A stretch of 64,000 nucleotides of DNA. Origin: Channallabes apus (Eukaryota > Chordata > Actinopteri > Siluriformes > Clariidae). This document shows, piece by piece, positions 22,345 to 35,407 of the stretch (positions are counted from its first letter, which is position 1; each line of letters begins with the position of its first letter). The position numbers and the translations under genes are program-made. The notes below the pieces were generated by a model. The model saw only the letters and a list, made by a program, of their open reading frames with translations, did not search any database and was not told where the DNA came from. The stretch covers positions 28,636,392 through 28,700,391 of the forward strand of contig CM060109.1 of the NCBI GenBank assembly GCA_030522415.1. The letters are read 5' to 3'.

Positions 22345-22685
22345 TTTTTCATTCATTCATTTATTTTCCATACCTCTTATCCTGTGTAGGGTCAGGGGGG
22401 GAAGAGACTATTCCAGGGACAAAGTGGGGACACCCGGGATGGAGTGCCAGTCCATGTCAGGGCACGCACGCACTCACATTTATAACACATTCATACAGTA
22501 CATTACATATAATCTTGAAACATAGTCTTTACCCCACTATGATATCGTCTTTAGACTGTGGAAGCGAAACAGAGTATCCAGAAGAATTCCACTGAGCACG
22601 GGGGGGACATGCAGACACACCAGCAATGAGATTCACACTCCCATCCCAGGAGGTGTGAGGCAACAGTGCTAATCACTAATGCCTC
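22345..22685 (-). mobile_element. SINE copy D, diverged
   Basis: The tail side ATTCATTCATTTATTTTCC, CTCTTATCCTGTGTAGGGTC and GGGATGGAGTGCCAGTCCAT, then ATCGTCTTTAGACTGTGGAA and the head complement AGGCAACAGTGCTAATCACT, follow the family order. Many substitutions show it is old. Confidence 0.8.
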
Positions 22686-23034
22686 ACTTTTTATGCTTAT
22701 TAAATCCTCCTAATTGCTGTAAGCTCTTTAAGGGTATAATTGTTAGCAATTTTTCTTGATCGCCAGTTTGTCAGTTGCTTATTACTGGCGCTGTGGTTTA
22801 TTTTCGCCACTGTCTTTTTATGTGTTTTGAAAAGGAAATAGAAAGCAGTACTAGTCAAAATAAAGAGTAAATGAAGTGAATTGGTGGATAAGCAGTCAGA
22901 TACATGTGATTTGACTCAACAGATATGAAATTATATTTTTGAAAATGGGTATAAAAACTCTTTGTAACTGCTTAGCAGGACAGTTTATTAACTTTGTAAC
23001 ATAGTTACTGCATACAGTATAATGATATAGGGAC
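22686..23034. other. Intron 2, no recognisable feature
   Basis: AT-rich, no element or gene recognised. Confidence 0.5.
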
Positions 23035-23218
23035 CAGGGGTAGCTCAGTGGTTAAGGCGTTGGACTACGGTTCGGAAGATCCCAGGTTCAAACCCCACAA
23101 CCACCAAGTTGCCACTGTTGGGCCCTTGCGCAAGGCCCTTAACCCTCAACTGCTCAGATGTGTAAAGAGATAAAAATTGTAAGTCGCTCTGGATAAGAGC
23201 GTCTGCTAAATGTATGTA
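23035..23218 (+). mobile_element. tRNA-derived SINE with L2-like 3' tail
   Basis: The head GGGGTAGCTCAGTGGTTAAG carries a pol III A box (23041-23051), and CCCAGGTTCAAACCCC is a B box (about 23085-23095). A body with GTTGGGCCCTTGCGCAAGGC follows. The tail TGTAAGTCGCTCTGGATAAG plus AGCGTCTGCTAAATG is the L2-type 3' end shared with many fish SINEs, which lets the LINE machinery mobilise it. This family is distinct from copies A-J. Confidence 0.9.
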
Positions 23219-23297
23219 AAATATAGTATATTGTTATTTTGTATGCGTAAGTTGTTATGTAGATCATCATAAATTACGAAAAGGTTAAAACACAATA

Positions 23298-23510
23298 GGG
23301 CGGCACGGTGACGTAGTGTTTAGCATTGTGACCTTGCACCTCCAGGGTTGAGGGTTTGATTCCCGTCTCAAGTCTGTGTACGTAGAGTGTGCATGTTACC
23401 CTGCGTTGTGTGGATTTCCTCTGGGTACCCCGGTTTCCTCCCACACTCCAAAGACATGCAGATTAGGCTAATTGCCATTCCCAAATTGCTTGTAGTGTGT
23501 GTGTGTGTCC
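23298..23510 (+). mobile_element. SINE copy E, tail truncated
   Basis: The head GGGCGGCACGGTGACGTAGT, with TTAGCATTGTGACCTTGCAC and GGGTTTGATTCCCGTCTC, is followed by GTACCCCGGTTTCCTCCCAC and GACATGCAGATTAGGCTAAT. It ends in a short TG run and lacks the last 120 bases of the family. Confidence 0.8.
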
Positions 23511-24330
23511 TAATCGTTTTATCAATCATAAACAGTCATTCCTTCACCATCCATATTTTTTTCTCTCTTAAAGTTAATAGACAACACAAACCCTGCAACT
23601 TGTCATATTATCCAGAAACCTGAAAGTGCAGAGTGATTTGTCTTCCGGACTATCCGATGGCATAAAGATTCCTGACGTTTACAAACTGTTGAACCCTGAG
23701 ACTTCTACAATAAATATTGCTTACACAAGATGTCACCATATCCGTGATAGACACTTTCCTTCTTACATAACAGCTCTTTTTAAAATCCATGTTATGTGTC
23801 ATAACAGGTCTCTGTAAACAAGCTGTTAATATACAGTAGAAACTATAATCACTGTTCCCCACACATAGAGTACTTGGGTGGGCCACTCAAGTATAGTCAA
23901 CCACTCGACGGGCCACTCGCCTCCGTCAAGGAGAACAATCGATTAACTAGTAGCGGACAGTTCCCTCTCGTGCTATCGCTCCTGTACCTGTTTATTCTGC
24001 TGCCGCGAGAGCAGCGTACTGAGCAACGAATTACCATAAAAAGAATAAGAAGGGTACAGTATACTGATGGTTGCAAATGCCCGGAGGAGACAAACACAAT
24101 TTCAGACGGTGAAACTTCTTTAAAAAAACAAAGAAATGCTTATATGGAAGTCCTGCCAGTGTGTGTCGCTGGGAGAGACTTCACACATCAAACTGTGCAC
24201 TTGAGTTTTCTAATATGTCATTCAGAAACAAAGTTATCATGACTTTTAATGCACTTTACTGCTTTACTTTAATTGAATTTTTTTGTCACAGAAACAACCT
24301 AAAATAAAAACAATAAAAACACATGATCTT
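23511..24330. other. Intron 2, no recognisable feature
   Basis: A 122-codon open frame (23874-24242) has no recognisable domain and no splice or promoter support. Confidence 0.45.
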
Positions 24331-24502
24331 ATCGTCTATACTGCTTTATCCTGTATTCACGAGGCAGGGTACACCCTGGACAGACTGCCAGTCCATCGCA
24401 GGGCACACACACTCACACACCCATTCACACACTACGGGAAATTTGGGAACGCCAATTAGCCTAACCTGCATATCTTTGCACTGTGGGAGGAAACCGGAGT
24501 AC
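24331..24502 (-). mobile_element. SINE copy F, head truncated
   Basis: Tail-side blocks CTGCTTTATCCTGTATTCAC, GAGGCAGGGTACACCCTGGA and GGGAACGCCAATTAGCCTAA, then GGGAGGAAACCGGAGTAC. It stops there without the tRNA-like head and has lost the GGGGGACCTGGAGCC block. Confidence 0.8.
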
Positions 24503-25737
24503 TTTATACACCAAAGAGAGTTTATTTCTTCTTTTTCATTTCAATCTTAACGCACAGGTAGATGGAGCGGAGGGTTTGCAGGTTGGATCTCTGAAATGTG
24601 AAATTAATAGAAGTATCAAATAAATAAAAATATTGTGTTAAAGGTCATATGTATTTGCTGTTTGTTGTACATACAGTAGTAGATCACTTTTGTGCTGGAA
24701 GGTAATGTCGAGCCCTTCTGCCGCAATTATATTTCAGACCTGAGAAACACTGAGTCTACAGTCAGGGGTGCGGATATACAGTAGAAAACTGATCAGCAGC
24801 TGATCAGATGAATTCTGTGACTTCTTTGTCTCAGACTTTCCAGCTTTTTCCTTCATCCTGTCATCATCTTCTGTCATTTGTACTGCGAGTGGATTACCCA
24901 GCTGCCAGGTCAAATCTGTGTCACACTTCCCAGCAGCCTTTGCAGACCAGCCTGTAAATGCCTCTCATTGGCTGCCGCCCGGGTTCAGCTGGTCCATGAC
25001 ACCAGCTGGTGTTCCTGTTGGAAACAAGGCACCTTTGGCTGGGGATGAATGGAAACTTCAGCCCACCTACTAAATACTAATTACCAATCTGGCAGAGCAC
25101 TGTGCCTTTGTTTCGGACTTTGGGCTCTCTCAGAGAGACATGCTTAGCGTCTTGTGTAAATGCCTTTTGACCACTCACTGGCTCTGATTATTGATTTCTT
25201 ATGGCTCTGTGCCACCATTTTGGTTTCACTATTTAGGCTTCCAAGTCGACCACTAAATAGATTCAGAAAGCATCAGTGTGAAACTGTGTCAAGATGATTT
25301 TTGCATGTGTAGTCAGCAGGTGCCAGAATTCTGTCATATTTAAATTAATTTATTAATTGAAATACAAGGAAAGCATATTTCCGAGTGAGGCAGTTTTAAA
25401 GTGTCTGGGTTCTGATGTTTTTGAAACAAAAGTCTTATTGGGTCTTAGGTGTTCATGTGAAAATGACACGGAAAAATCTAATTCTGTTCACGCTCCGTTT
25501 GAGTTCTCCCTTCTCTAATCAGGGTGAACTCTTTCTGACACCTTTGTGGCAACTCATGTGGGTTATAAGTTTGAAAGATTTTTTTGGGACACCTGCAGTA
25601 CAGGGATTGATACGTCTGTCTACAAGAGGATTTGTGTTGGTGTTTGATGTGGGTTATACAGGCAATGCCAAATCCACAGTGCCTGGATAAAAAGCCCAGC
25701 TGATATGTTCTGTTTCAGTGAGGGCTGCAGCTGGCCT

Positions 25738-25739
<2 letters not shown>
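24503..25739. other. Intron 2, unique-looking sequence
   Basis: No repeat is recognised. Around 24985-25020 two CAGCTG E-boxes lie in an inverted arrangement (AGCTGGT...ACCAGCT). This is a possible regulatory element only. Confidence 0.35.

Positions 25740-25740
<1 letters not shown>

Positions 25741-25819
<79 letters not shown>
25741..25819. repeat. (CA)n microsatellite
   Basis: About 39 uninterrupted CA units. The opposite-strand CVCVCV frames are artefacts. Confidence 0.95.
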
Positions 25820-25822
<3 letters not shown>

Positions 25823-28800
25823 ACTGAGAACAAAGACACTTCTTTTGTTTTTGTGTATCAGTCAGATATTTCCATCACAATTAAATTTCCATTTTAGGCA
25901 GTAATAAAGGGAAAAGACATCAATCAAACTTCAGTCTGATTATCAATTGATGCTGTTAACCCTGTTTTCAATTTTGTGCGACAAGATCTCTATTGTAAGC
26001 GGCTTGACCGGCGGAAAACCTGGAATGATGCTTTTGTAAGAAATATGTTAAAGGATGTCACAATGGTAGACCAATCCTTTGCCTGTGTCTTCTGAACAAA
26101 CAGATTTTATGTCTAGACTGTTAGTTTTTAATTTGTAGAGGCATGATGGACAAGCAGTATGTAGTACCAGAGAAAGACAATAAGGACAATAAAAAAATTG
26201 AAAAAGAAAACTGGCTTAAAAGTAAAATTTGTTTAATGGGTCTCTTTTAATTATCACTTTTAAAGTCTAGACAGATTCTAGGAATCAAAAACATGGGCAG
26301 CACTTTGGAGCTTTTATGTGTCTGCACCATTTGACATCGGGAATGGTCACTGTGCAGATTGGGTTGACCGATTGTGACCATTTCGTGGGTGACTTTTGTT
26401 TATTACAAACAAATTGGAGTAAAGCAAATGTATTTCGATTTAAATTCAAATAGAATTAACATAATCTTTTAAAGAACGATTCAGATAGTCCATATATCAG
26501 TCATTCAGTCATGGTGCCTTTCCTGTCTCCTTGACATCTCTCTAAAATTGAAACGAGTTAGATTTTTGTCATCATAAGCTCTTATGATTTGCTGCATTAG
26601 GACAGGCCTTTACTGGTGCACTGGAGCGATCTTACTGCAGTGAGATCAGCCTTGCTTTGGCTGCTAATGAGTTGGATGTGGAACTGCAGACACCGTGCTG
26701 CATGTGCAGCTCTTTTTATCCCCCCTTTCCCCTCAGTCTCTGTATGTCTGATTGTCTTTGTGTGCTGATTAAACCTTGTCACTTCTTCTTCCTCGTCCAT
26801 CAGGCAGGGATTAGAGGATAAGGCTTCCATCTGGAGATATGCTGCATGTCTGGTGATGGTTTAATCAGAATTTTTATCACAAAGCAGGGCCTTTATTACC
26901 CCATACACACCAAGTCAGATTGTGACCAAGATGATATATATTTTCGCCTCAAACTATCTCTTCACTGAGAGTAACTTGGGACACTTCAATATTCTTCTGT
27001 TTATTTGCCCTGAATATTACTTTGTCTATGATAGTCTGTCATATAGTGTGTTATCCCATATTCCCTTGTACCTCGGCTGGGCAGTGAGAGACTGCTGCCT
27101 GAGCATCTGCTACTCTCAGCATACTGAATGTGAAAATCAATCTCAGCCCTATTTTTTTTTTTTTGTGCACCCTTCTCTAATGCTAGGTGAGGTGTGTTTG
27201 CTAAAGGTCCTGTGCTGTTATTGGGTTGGTATTGAATTTTGTGCTTTGTACTGTTATAAATTTGATGATTTCCACAGATATGAATAGACCTGAAGACTTA
27301 TTGAATGCTACTCGGGTTTCAATTTCACCTCTTGCATATAGAACAAAATGCTACCTTGATTTAATCACAGCTCTCATGCTCTTATTTACAAGTCTGAGAG
27401 TGGCATTGGAAGATCATCATCTTTATACATACAGTATTCTTCTCACTGTCCCTAAAACCTGGCATATAACAAAGAATTGGAAAGAATTAGAATGTGCTTG
27501 AGTACATTAGTTTTGAAATCAAATAACTGTTTTACTTGTACAGTACATTGCAAAGAGGCAGGCCTTCTTTTATTTTTATTGTAGTTTTGAAGAATAGTTT
27601 TCTAGGCTTCCTGAAGGACATTTTGGCTCCCATTTTCAGTCCAGTCCCTGTACCTGACCCCATTCCAAGGGATATTTTTGTTTGTTAAGCGACGCTGTGA
27701 CCTATTAATTATTCCAGCATAACCAAAAACATCCAAGTTAAGGTATGAATCGGTAAGAAACAGGTGCAGATGATGACAGATGATCAGGCCGGTGATTAGT
27801 ATACTGCTGATGCTGAATGCTGAGTGGTTGAAATAGATAAGTTGAGAAATGAGGTTGCTGCTGTGGTTTCTACAGAGACAACACATTTTTAAATAGTTTT
27901 TTTTAAAAGAACATTTGCGCCAGTATATCTACAGCACATTTTCAGGCAGAAGACAAAAAAGCTGCTGTATGACGTTTTGAAAAATGCCACCTACTGTATC
28001 TCTTAAATATTTTTATATGATGCTCAGAGTTTATGGATACAATCCAGAGATCTGTAAAGATTAACTAGGGAAACTAGTTAAGGGTATATCCATCTGATTG
28101 CTCATATTAAGCCTCTAACCTCTTGAAAATTAGCCTAAGTTCTAGGTACATCTATGATGTTCTGTGCTGCAGTCAACTTCATGTTTTGCCTTTTTAGCAT
28201 CTGTGTGGGTAGGTTTTTGCCAAGTGTTGTGTGCTATGTTTCTATGGTATCAATCTCAGTTAATAGCTCTAAATTATCTCACAGCACATCTCCTTTACAA
28301 TAATTAAAGATGATTATATATTGCAGTCTGCACAAGGCAGAGAAGCTAAAAGATTACAAACATCAGACATCGCCATGGCACTGACTTTTCAAGCTTGTGT
28401 CTTGAAATAAGCTCTGTTTCCAGTAGCAAACTTTATTGAATCATGTTTTTAAAAGAAGTTAAAAGAAAGAACAAATTTTTTAAGTGTTGTAAAAGGACAC
28501 AATACATCACCAATGTTTATTTTAACTAGAGGTGTAAATCATAGGTAGACTCTTGATTTGATTAGATTCTAGATTTTTAGAATTTGGCTTATTACAAATT
28601 TCAACTGCATTAAATTCAACAGCAATAAAGTTTACTGTCTTACTGTTGCATCTAATCAACATTAAAATGTCTCATACAAAACAATTTCACCCGGCAATTC
28701 ACTCCTCCACACTCCAGTCCAGTGGGTATTGCCCCAATTGCCTATAATTTTTCACAAAATCCAAGTATTTGTGGAGATTAAGGATTATAACTATTGAACT

Positions 28801-31800
28801 ACCAAAGAATTAATTAATATAAAACATTTTTGATTAAATTGCATAATTGTTTAAATCACAAAGCATTAATTTTGACTATAGGGATGCTGTAAAGTATAAA
28901 AAATGCTTTCATATTTCAGTGGTGCTTTTCCTACTGTGATGATGCATGCTTGAAGTTAGAAACTACTGTAGCATGCATCACTGATGGAACACAGTCGAAT
29001 CGAACTGTAATAGACAACATTTCTAGTTATGAGCAGAAAAATTATATTAGCATACAGGTACAGGTTACCTAATATTCAAAGCAACAACTTTCCAGTTGTT
29101 TAGCTAAATTCAATGTACTATATGCACTTTGTTTAATTCTACCAGAGAAGTAGATTATCCCAAAGCTGAGTATATTCTACAGTACTAATTTGCTACAATG
29201 TTTTTTTGCTAAAAAATTGTATTGTATAATTTTCTATACTTGCAGCAAATTTTAATATCAATAATAATACCTATTGGAGTGAACTAGGCAAAATAGAAAT
29301 TATTATGAGCATCATCACATTTTATTGTTCACTTGGAAAGAATAAATAAATAATGATTAGAAATGATAGTTTTTAGGTCCAGTGTCCAGAGGACTTTGTG
29401 TTACTGGCGATGTCCCTGCATGTAACTACTGTATAATGAATTCGGAGTGTACTTGATAAGAGGCTGCTGATAAGAGGAGAGAATGGGATTGGAATCAGTT
29501 CTTCAGGGATATGGGAGCACTTCAGTAGGTCTCTGCTCTAAACGTAGTTCTGCCTGGCTGATTTCATTTAAAGCCCTCCACTACACAATCCTGGACTTAT
29601 TCCTAGTTCAACACTTGTAGCCAAAAGAAAAAAAAAGCCTCCTAAGGCAATTTTGAAAACATGAAGCAAGCATACTTGACTTAAATTCTAGGTGGTATTC
29701 AGGACAAAATTGGGCCTTGACAAGATTTAGCTCTAGAGACAAAACATTACTATCAGTGATGGTTGGAAATGAGAATGAAAATGATGTAAAGAATGAGAGC
29801 TGAGGAAAAGAAAGAGTCAGCTCTCAAATGCACCAGCAGATGTTTACATGTGAAAAGTCAATTTTGTTCTGATGATTGAATATGATGGAGGACAGAGATG
29901 CACTCAAGAGAAAACAGAGAGAAAATTATGTTCTATACACGGTACACTGTCCCTCTTACTGTTTTAATTTCTGTTTAGACATTTCCCTCGCTTTTTCTCT
30001 CCGCTTGTTGTAATGCATAGGATAAGAGCCCCCAGGGACAGTGTTATCTCCGGACAATCTATCTCTAGTGTATTATCTAACAAGTACTTTCCCATTTAAG
30101 CATGCATGCGAGTAGCTTTTAAATCTAAGAATAATGGATAATATCTGTAACGTCCCACACTGTGTCATACTCCGATGAAGCTTCTTATGAAACAGATCTG
30201 AAAATGCTGGTGCTGGTTTTTGGTTCCACAATAGACAAATCTTGTGCAGAACATTTTAAAGCTAAAGCATTCGTTAGATCATTGAGCTTTTATCCATCCG
30301 ACACAAGAGCCACTCTATTCCGTAAACTGCTTCCAGTACAAGAGGTGTGCTAAGTGATGGGTTTAAAATTTCATTCCTGTGCAATGAGTCATCCATGTGC
30401 AGCTTCCCGTAACTGGAACGACTGGAAAGGGAGATGGTGCCATGTTGTTGGTTTGGACATCCAAATCCTCACTCTGCCAGAGAGCGGGCTTTATAAACAG
30501 TATATATACCAACCTAATAACAGTGTAAATGGGTACTGGTCCAAAACCTATTCCCACCCACTTCCCTGTCTTTTCCATCCTTTCCCACCAAGAGCAATCC
30601 AATTCAATTCAAGCTGGTTCTGCTCTGCTAAGCTTGTTTCACGTGTAGCAAGCGCTGTCTGAATCGCATTCTCTGCATCATCTCTTCTAGCTCTTCTTTT
30701 TTCCTCAGTGCATCACCTCTCAGTCACAGATTTGAATTTTTTTCATCATTCACCTTTTGTATTTCTTTACCCACGCTCTACTTCTTAGCCCACCTTTCGT
30801 TTTCTTGCCCTTTTCTCAGCTCTAATGCTTTACCATCATGCCTGGTTTCCATGGAAACGCCACATGAGAGTTCAACAGCTGGGGTGTCATTTTACAGTTA
30901 GAAGCTGCACGGTTTTTTGCCCACTGTTGCATGCACAATCCAATGGAATGAAATCCTTTAGGTTAATAACGATAAGCACCTAGGTAGAACAGCATTTCTC
31001 TTATCAGCCAAAAGTCAATGTTTTTCACTCCACTGTATCAATGCTCATTTCACACTTTGTGCTCTTTCCTTATATATTTATATTTTCATTGGTGTTTGAT
31101 GTTGTAGCCTTTTTTTCCACATATTGCCTTCCATGAGACAATGACATCATGTATTTTAGAAGACATGGTAAAAGTGGAGTAAAAACCGAATCACATCACT
31201 TAACCTAAAGGGAGTTGGAGTCATATTCTCAAACTTATAGTGGAGGTGCGATGTACAGTATGGGAGGAGTGAGTGTTTACTGATTGAGGCACCAAATAAC
31301 ACAACACAAATAAACCTAGTGAGAAAGTTTTCTTTTTTACGCATAGGGAGAGGCTGGTTCCTAAGGTGAACAGCCTCTGTCGTGTTCGAATTGCTGAAGT
31401 CAGAGCAGGTGATGCATGAATATACTTCAGTATAGAATTTGAGGCAATGAAGTCCATGTGAAGAAAAGGAATATCAGAGCTTTGTGTGCCTTTGATTGTC
31501 CATTTAGTTACAGTCTGTAGTGAGCTTTAAAACATAATCTAGGAGTTTATCCATGGTGCCCTAACAGATGTACTTCAGTCTCATTAGCTCTAGGTAATGT
31601 ATAATGTACCCCCCCCCCCCCTCGCAAACCGCCATCCTTCTTTGACCATGTCCTTATTTTCCAGCTCTATGCTCAGGTGGATCTCGTGCTGTCTAAATCA
31701 TTACCTGCTCTTAGGGGATCTTTCCAAGGATTTAATTCTGCTCAAGTACTGTATAGTAAGCTAAATTAAGGATTAATACCTCTGGATATTGTGCGTTGAA

Positions 31801-32714
31801 ACAGAATGTGTTGTGGACATTTCTTAAAGTGTGCCTACTGGCTTCTGGCAAGACTCGAAACATTTTTTTAATAGCGAGAACGTGTCTAGCCCGTGACCGA
31901 GTGGTGGCTGTGAAAACTCCCGACTGCTGCTCATTTCAGAAAGAAGCTTCCTCCGGCTCAAAAAAATGAATAAAACTACCTGCTTTGCTATTGATTGCAG
32001 ATTGGCCTGACTGATTAATAGTGTAGCCAGCATGCTAGTCTGCTGTCTAAAACTCTGAAATGAACAGTGGCTGATTGAGATGGATTAAATTGAGTTCAAT
32101 GTATGAAGCACAGTAAGAAATTCAGGCGCTATTACAAATTGTAAGTGGTTGTACTTCAGTAGCTATGCGCAGTATAGGCGTTGCTGTATACTGTACAGTA
32201 GGTGTTTATCTAAAAGTGGTACAAAAAAGGGTTATCGTGGTGGCATGACTTTAATTTTTTTGTGGTGTTGTTCAATACAGTATTAGTGTATGCTAATATG
32301 TGATATTTATAAATGCATTAAAATCATATTCAGGCATTCTCATATGTAGTCAGGGAGGCAAGGAAAGTTAAGGCCAAGCATACTGTACTGTATGTGTGTA
32401 CCGTCCAGTTTCCTGAGAGAGCAATAGGTGATTTAATGCAGATCAGTTTAGTAAAATGTATCATTACCTTTAGCGTAAGAACTTCCTCATGGGAGTGAAA
32501 GTGGATCTGCATAACCAAGCAGATCATGGCATAATTAGCTATTACCCCTCTCCAGCTATTAGGTTTTTTTCAGCCTTGATGAGGCTTTTCCAACCAAACT
32601 GGCAGATGGTGCAGATGTTCCTGGGTTTGAATGCATATTTCACTATGGATTGTAATTACATTGGAAGCGGAAGCCACATGGTATTTTGAGGTATTGATGA
32701 ATATTTAGTTCCTA

Positions 32715-32715
<1 letters not shown>
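25820..32715. other. MYO16 intron 2, no recognisable gene
   Basis: About 6.9 kb of AT-rich sequence without recognised mobile elements or coding domains. A run of 13 C occurs at 31609-31621. Open frames are below 125 codons and show no domain. Confidence 0.5.

Positions 32716-32716
<1 letters not shown>

Positions 32717-32754
<38 letters not shown>
32717..32754. repeat. (TA)n microsatellite, target of SINE G
   Basis: A TA run lies directly at the tail of SINE copy G, and TATATATATA resumes at 33100 on the other side. Confidence 0.9.
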
Positions 32755-32758
<4 letters not shown>

Positions 32759-33098
32759 TTCATTCATCTTCTATACCGCTTTATCCTTCTATTCAGGGTC
32801 GCGGGGGACCTGGAGCCTATCCCAGGAGGCTTAGGGCAATCCATCGCAGGGCACACACACATGCACACATTCACACACTCATTCACACACTACGGTCAAT
32901 TTGGGAACACCAATTAGCCTAATCTGCATATCTTTGGGACTGTGGGAGGAAACCGGAGTACCCGGAGGAAACCCACCAAGCACGGGGAGAACATGCAAAC
33001 TCCATGCACACAGAGACGGGAATCGAGCCTGGCCGGGGAATCGAACCCAGACCCTGGAGGTGCAAGGCGACAGTGCTAACCACTACACCACCGCGCCT
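32755..33098 (-). mobile_element. SINE copy G, nearly full length
   Basis: It is almost identical to copy B (for example ATACCGCTTTATCCTTCTAT, GGTCGCGGGGGACCTGGAGC and CCAAGCACGGGGAGAACATG). About 35 bases (the GCGGGGTACACCCTGGACAG block) are deleted. It ends at the head complement CTACACCACCGCGCC and is inserted into a (TA)n tract, so the target duplication cannot be resolved. Confidence 0.9.
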
Positions 33099-33119
33099 TA
33101 TATATATATAAATATATAT

Positions 33120-35018
33120 AAAAATAATCATGATAGGAGATGACTTAAATGCTTGGCGAAGTTGCATCATAAAAAAAAAAGTAAAGAATCAGTAGAAATC
33201 ACATCTGTAATTAATTGTAAAAGTGAGAGCATGTTCACATACACAATGCAATGAAAACTCACTGATAAAACTCAGTAAACGGATAAATCCAGCCAATGCA
33301 CCAATCATGCATAGTGCCCTCTGTACAGACATCTGGAGAGGCGGTGTTATTATCTGGGGTTGTTCCTGTAAATCAGGTCTAGACTCAGCAATGTTATTTG
33401 GCAATAAAATGAAGTCAGCTGAGAACATGAATGTACTGTATGACCAGGTCATCTCATTAATGCATTGTTTTCGGTTGCCTGATGGCACAGGGTTAGGGTC
33501 AGGCATATTTAATGACTCGAATTGTGAAAGAATGTTTCAGAGATCTTGAGGAATCATTCTCTTCTGGGTGATATCTGATAGTTTATATATATTACAGTAT
33601 AAAGTTGTAAATTTTTTAATGCAAACAGCATTAAGTGTCTTGAATATACTCTACATACTGTACTAAATAAGCTCCGATTGCTTCGACATGTCCGTCAGTG
33701 TCCTTTTTTCTTTTCTTTTTTTTTTTTTTACAGCATACATTCATCCTCATTTTCACTGCAGTGTCTTCATTCATTTTTATTTTCCCATTTTGTCAGCTCA
33801 GCTTATAATAGCCTGGGAATCCATTTACTACTGTAGATCACTCAGCTAATAAGTCCTTAAGCTTTTCTCATTTATCACAGCACCATATTGGAACAGAAAC
33901 AACATAGTGTAACTGGTTGGAGGAAACAAGGGATATGGATTTGGAGGATTAGAGCGTTTCCACACTGTCATGTTTAATGGGGTGTGTATGACTGTGCTCA
34001 AAAGTCATCTTTTCCAATGAGTACTGAAAATAAGAAGTTAGACTTAAGTTCAAGATAAATGACAGCTAGAATACAGACTTGTATTCTAGCTGTCACAGTG
34101 ATGGTTAATAGTTTTTTCACTGCAATGAAAACAATGACATGAACTCAGTGATCTTACCCGTTAACTTTAAAAAATATATTTTTAGTTCTTTCCTATTGAT
34201 TTTTTCCCCCTAATTTAGTCATGGCCGATTCACACTAATCTTTTGCTGCCCTCCCCAGTCAAGTGATAACCACCAATCAGGCAGCGTGAAAGTTATCACG
34301 TTCCTTTTTTTCCTTTTAGAACTGCTGCTTATGGCGCACTCGGGGACGGCATAACAAACTCAGAGGAATACACTGTCCACCCACTTCTGCTTGCATGAGC
34401 TCACAGATACACATGTTTAGATAGTGTTTCTGTGATTGATAAGGGACTATGTATGACACCCCTCCTCCTCCCGAAAGCATAGCCATCCTCACGTGATTGA
34501 GCAAGCCCTATTCTGTTGAGCCAGTCAGGAGCCAGTGATCTCACCAGTTCTGTTGATATCGTGATATGTATGTGAAGGTCTCAGTGTCGGATGTCCCTGT
34601 AATTTAATTCTGGAAAACCAGCAAATTGGTTTTCTACTTTGACACCTCAAATCAATAACGTCCCGGTGCCAGACACCACAGCACACCACCAGAGGTCTTC
34701 TGGAGTCATGCCCCAAGGGACCAGAGCCGCCCCAGCAACACAAGGGGGACCTACACAGTATTGGGACTAAAGTTTTGCATTTTAATTTTATGGCTGATCC
34801 ATGTATCCTAAAATACTGTCCAAAATCTTGAACCTTTTACACATTGCAACCTTTATAAATGAACTTAATTGATTAGATTGATAATAAGAATTAGTCTTTT
34901 GATTCTTTATGGCATCATTTACATTACAAGGAACATTGTTTAATTCAGATTATTTGGTCAGATTGGATTTGCCTGTCATGACATTTCACCTTCATAATTA
35001 CAAGTGACTTTTATCTGA
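33120..35018. other. Intron 2, hairpin only
   Basis: The only structure noticed is the perfect inverted repeat at 34060-34095. No gene is recognised. Confidence 0.5.
34060..34095. repeat. Perfect 16-bp inverted repeat (hairpin)
   Basis: TGACAGCTAGAATACA (34060-34075), a four-base spacer GACT, then TGTATTCTAGCTGTCA (34080-34095). The arms are perfectly complementary. Confidence 0.95.
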
Positions 35019-35023
35019 CTCTA

Positions 35024-35407
35024 TGTCAGAGATGAACTAACCTGAGGTGACCAGAAGACGTAGCTTTAGCGGTTAGCCCAATGTAGCGTGGATGGTAAAC
35101 CCAAACGCGGAGTAACGGCGAGTAGGCAGGATAACCACGCGATTTACTTTAAGGACTCTCACAAAAGTGGAGCAAGGGAAAAACACAAATTTAACCCGCG
35201 TCCTATAAATACACACACAACGGCAAGAAGCGATAACCAAAACACAGTGAGTACTCACGGTTTGAAGAAAGCCAACGTTAACCGACATGGGCCGAACTCA
35301 ATGACTGAGCGGTAAGCCACCGTTTGTTTACTCCTCTTATACTTCCTGGTAGGCGGCCGACTTACTTCCGGGTCCTAGTGCCGGCCGCAGATTGTGTGTG
35401 CATGACA
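35024..35407 (-). repeat. 3' LTR of the Gypsy element
   Basis: On the minus strand it starts TGTCATGCACACAC and ends CTCTGACA (TG...CA). It is identical by eye to 39801-40184. The pol frame runs about 46 bases into it before its stop. Confidence 0.95.

Noticed and set aside
23874..24242. 122-codon open frame
   Set aside because: No recognisable motif, no promoter or splice context, AT-rich intron.
26922..27287. 121-codon open frame
   Set aside because: Composition and lack of domains suggest chance; it lies in the middle of intron 2.
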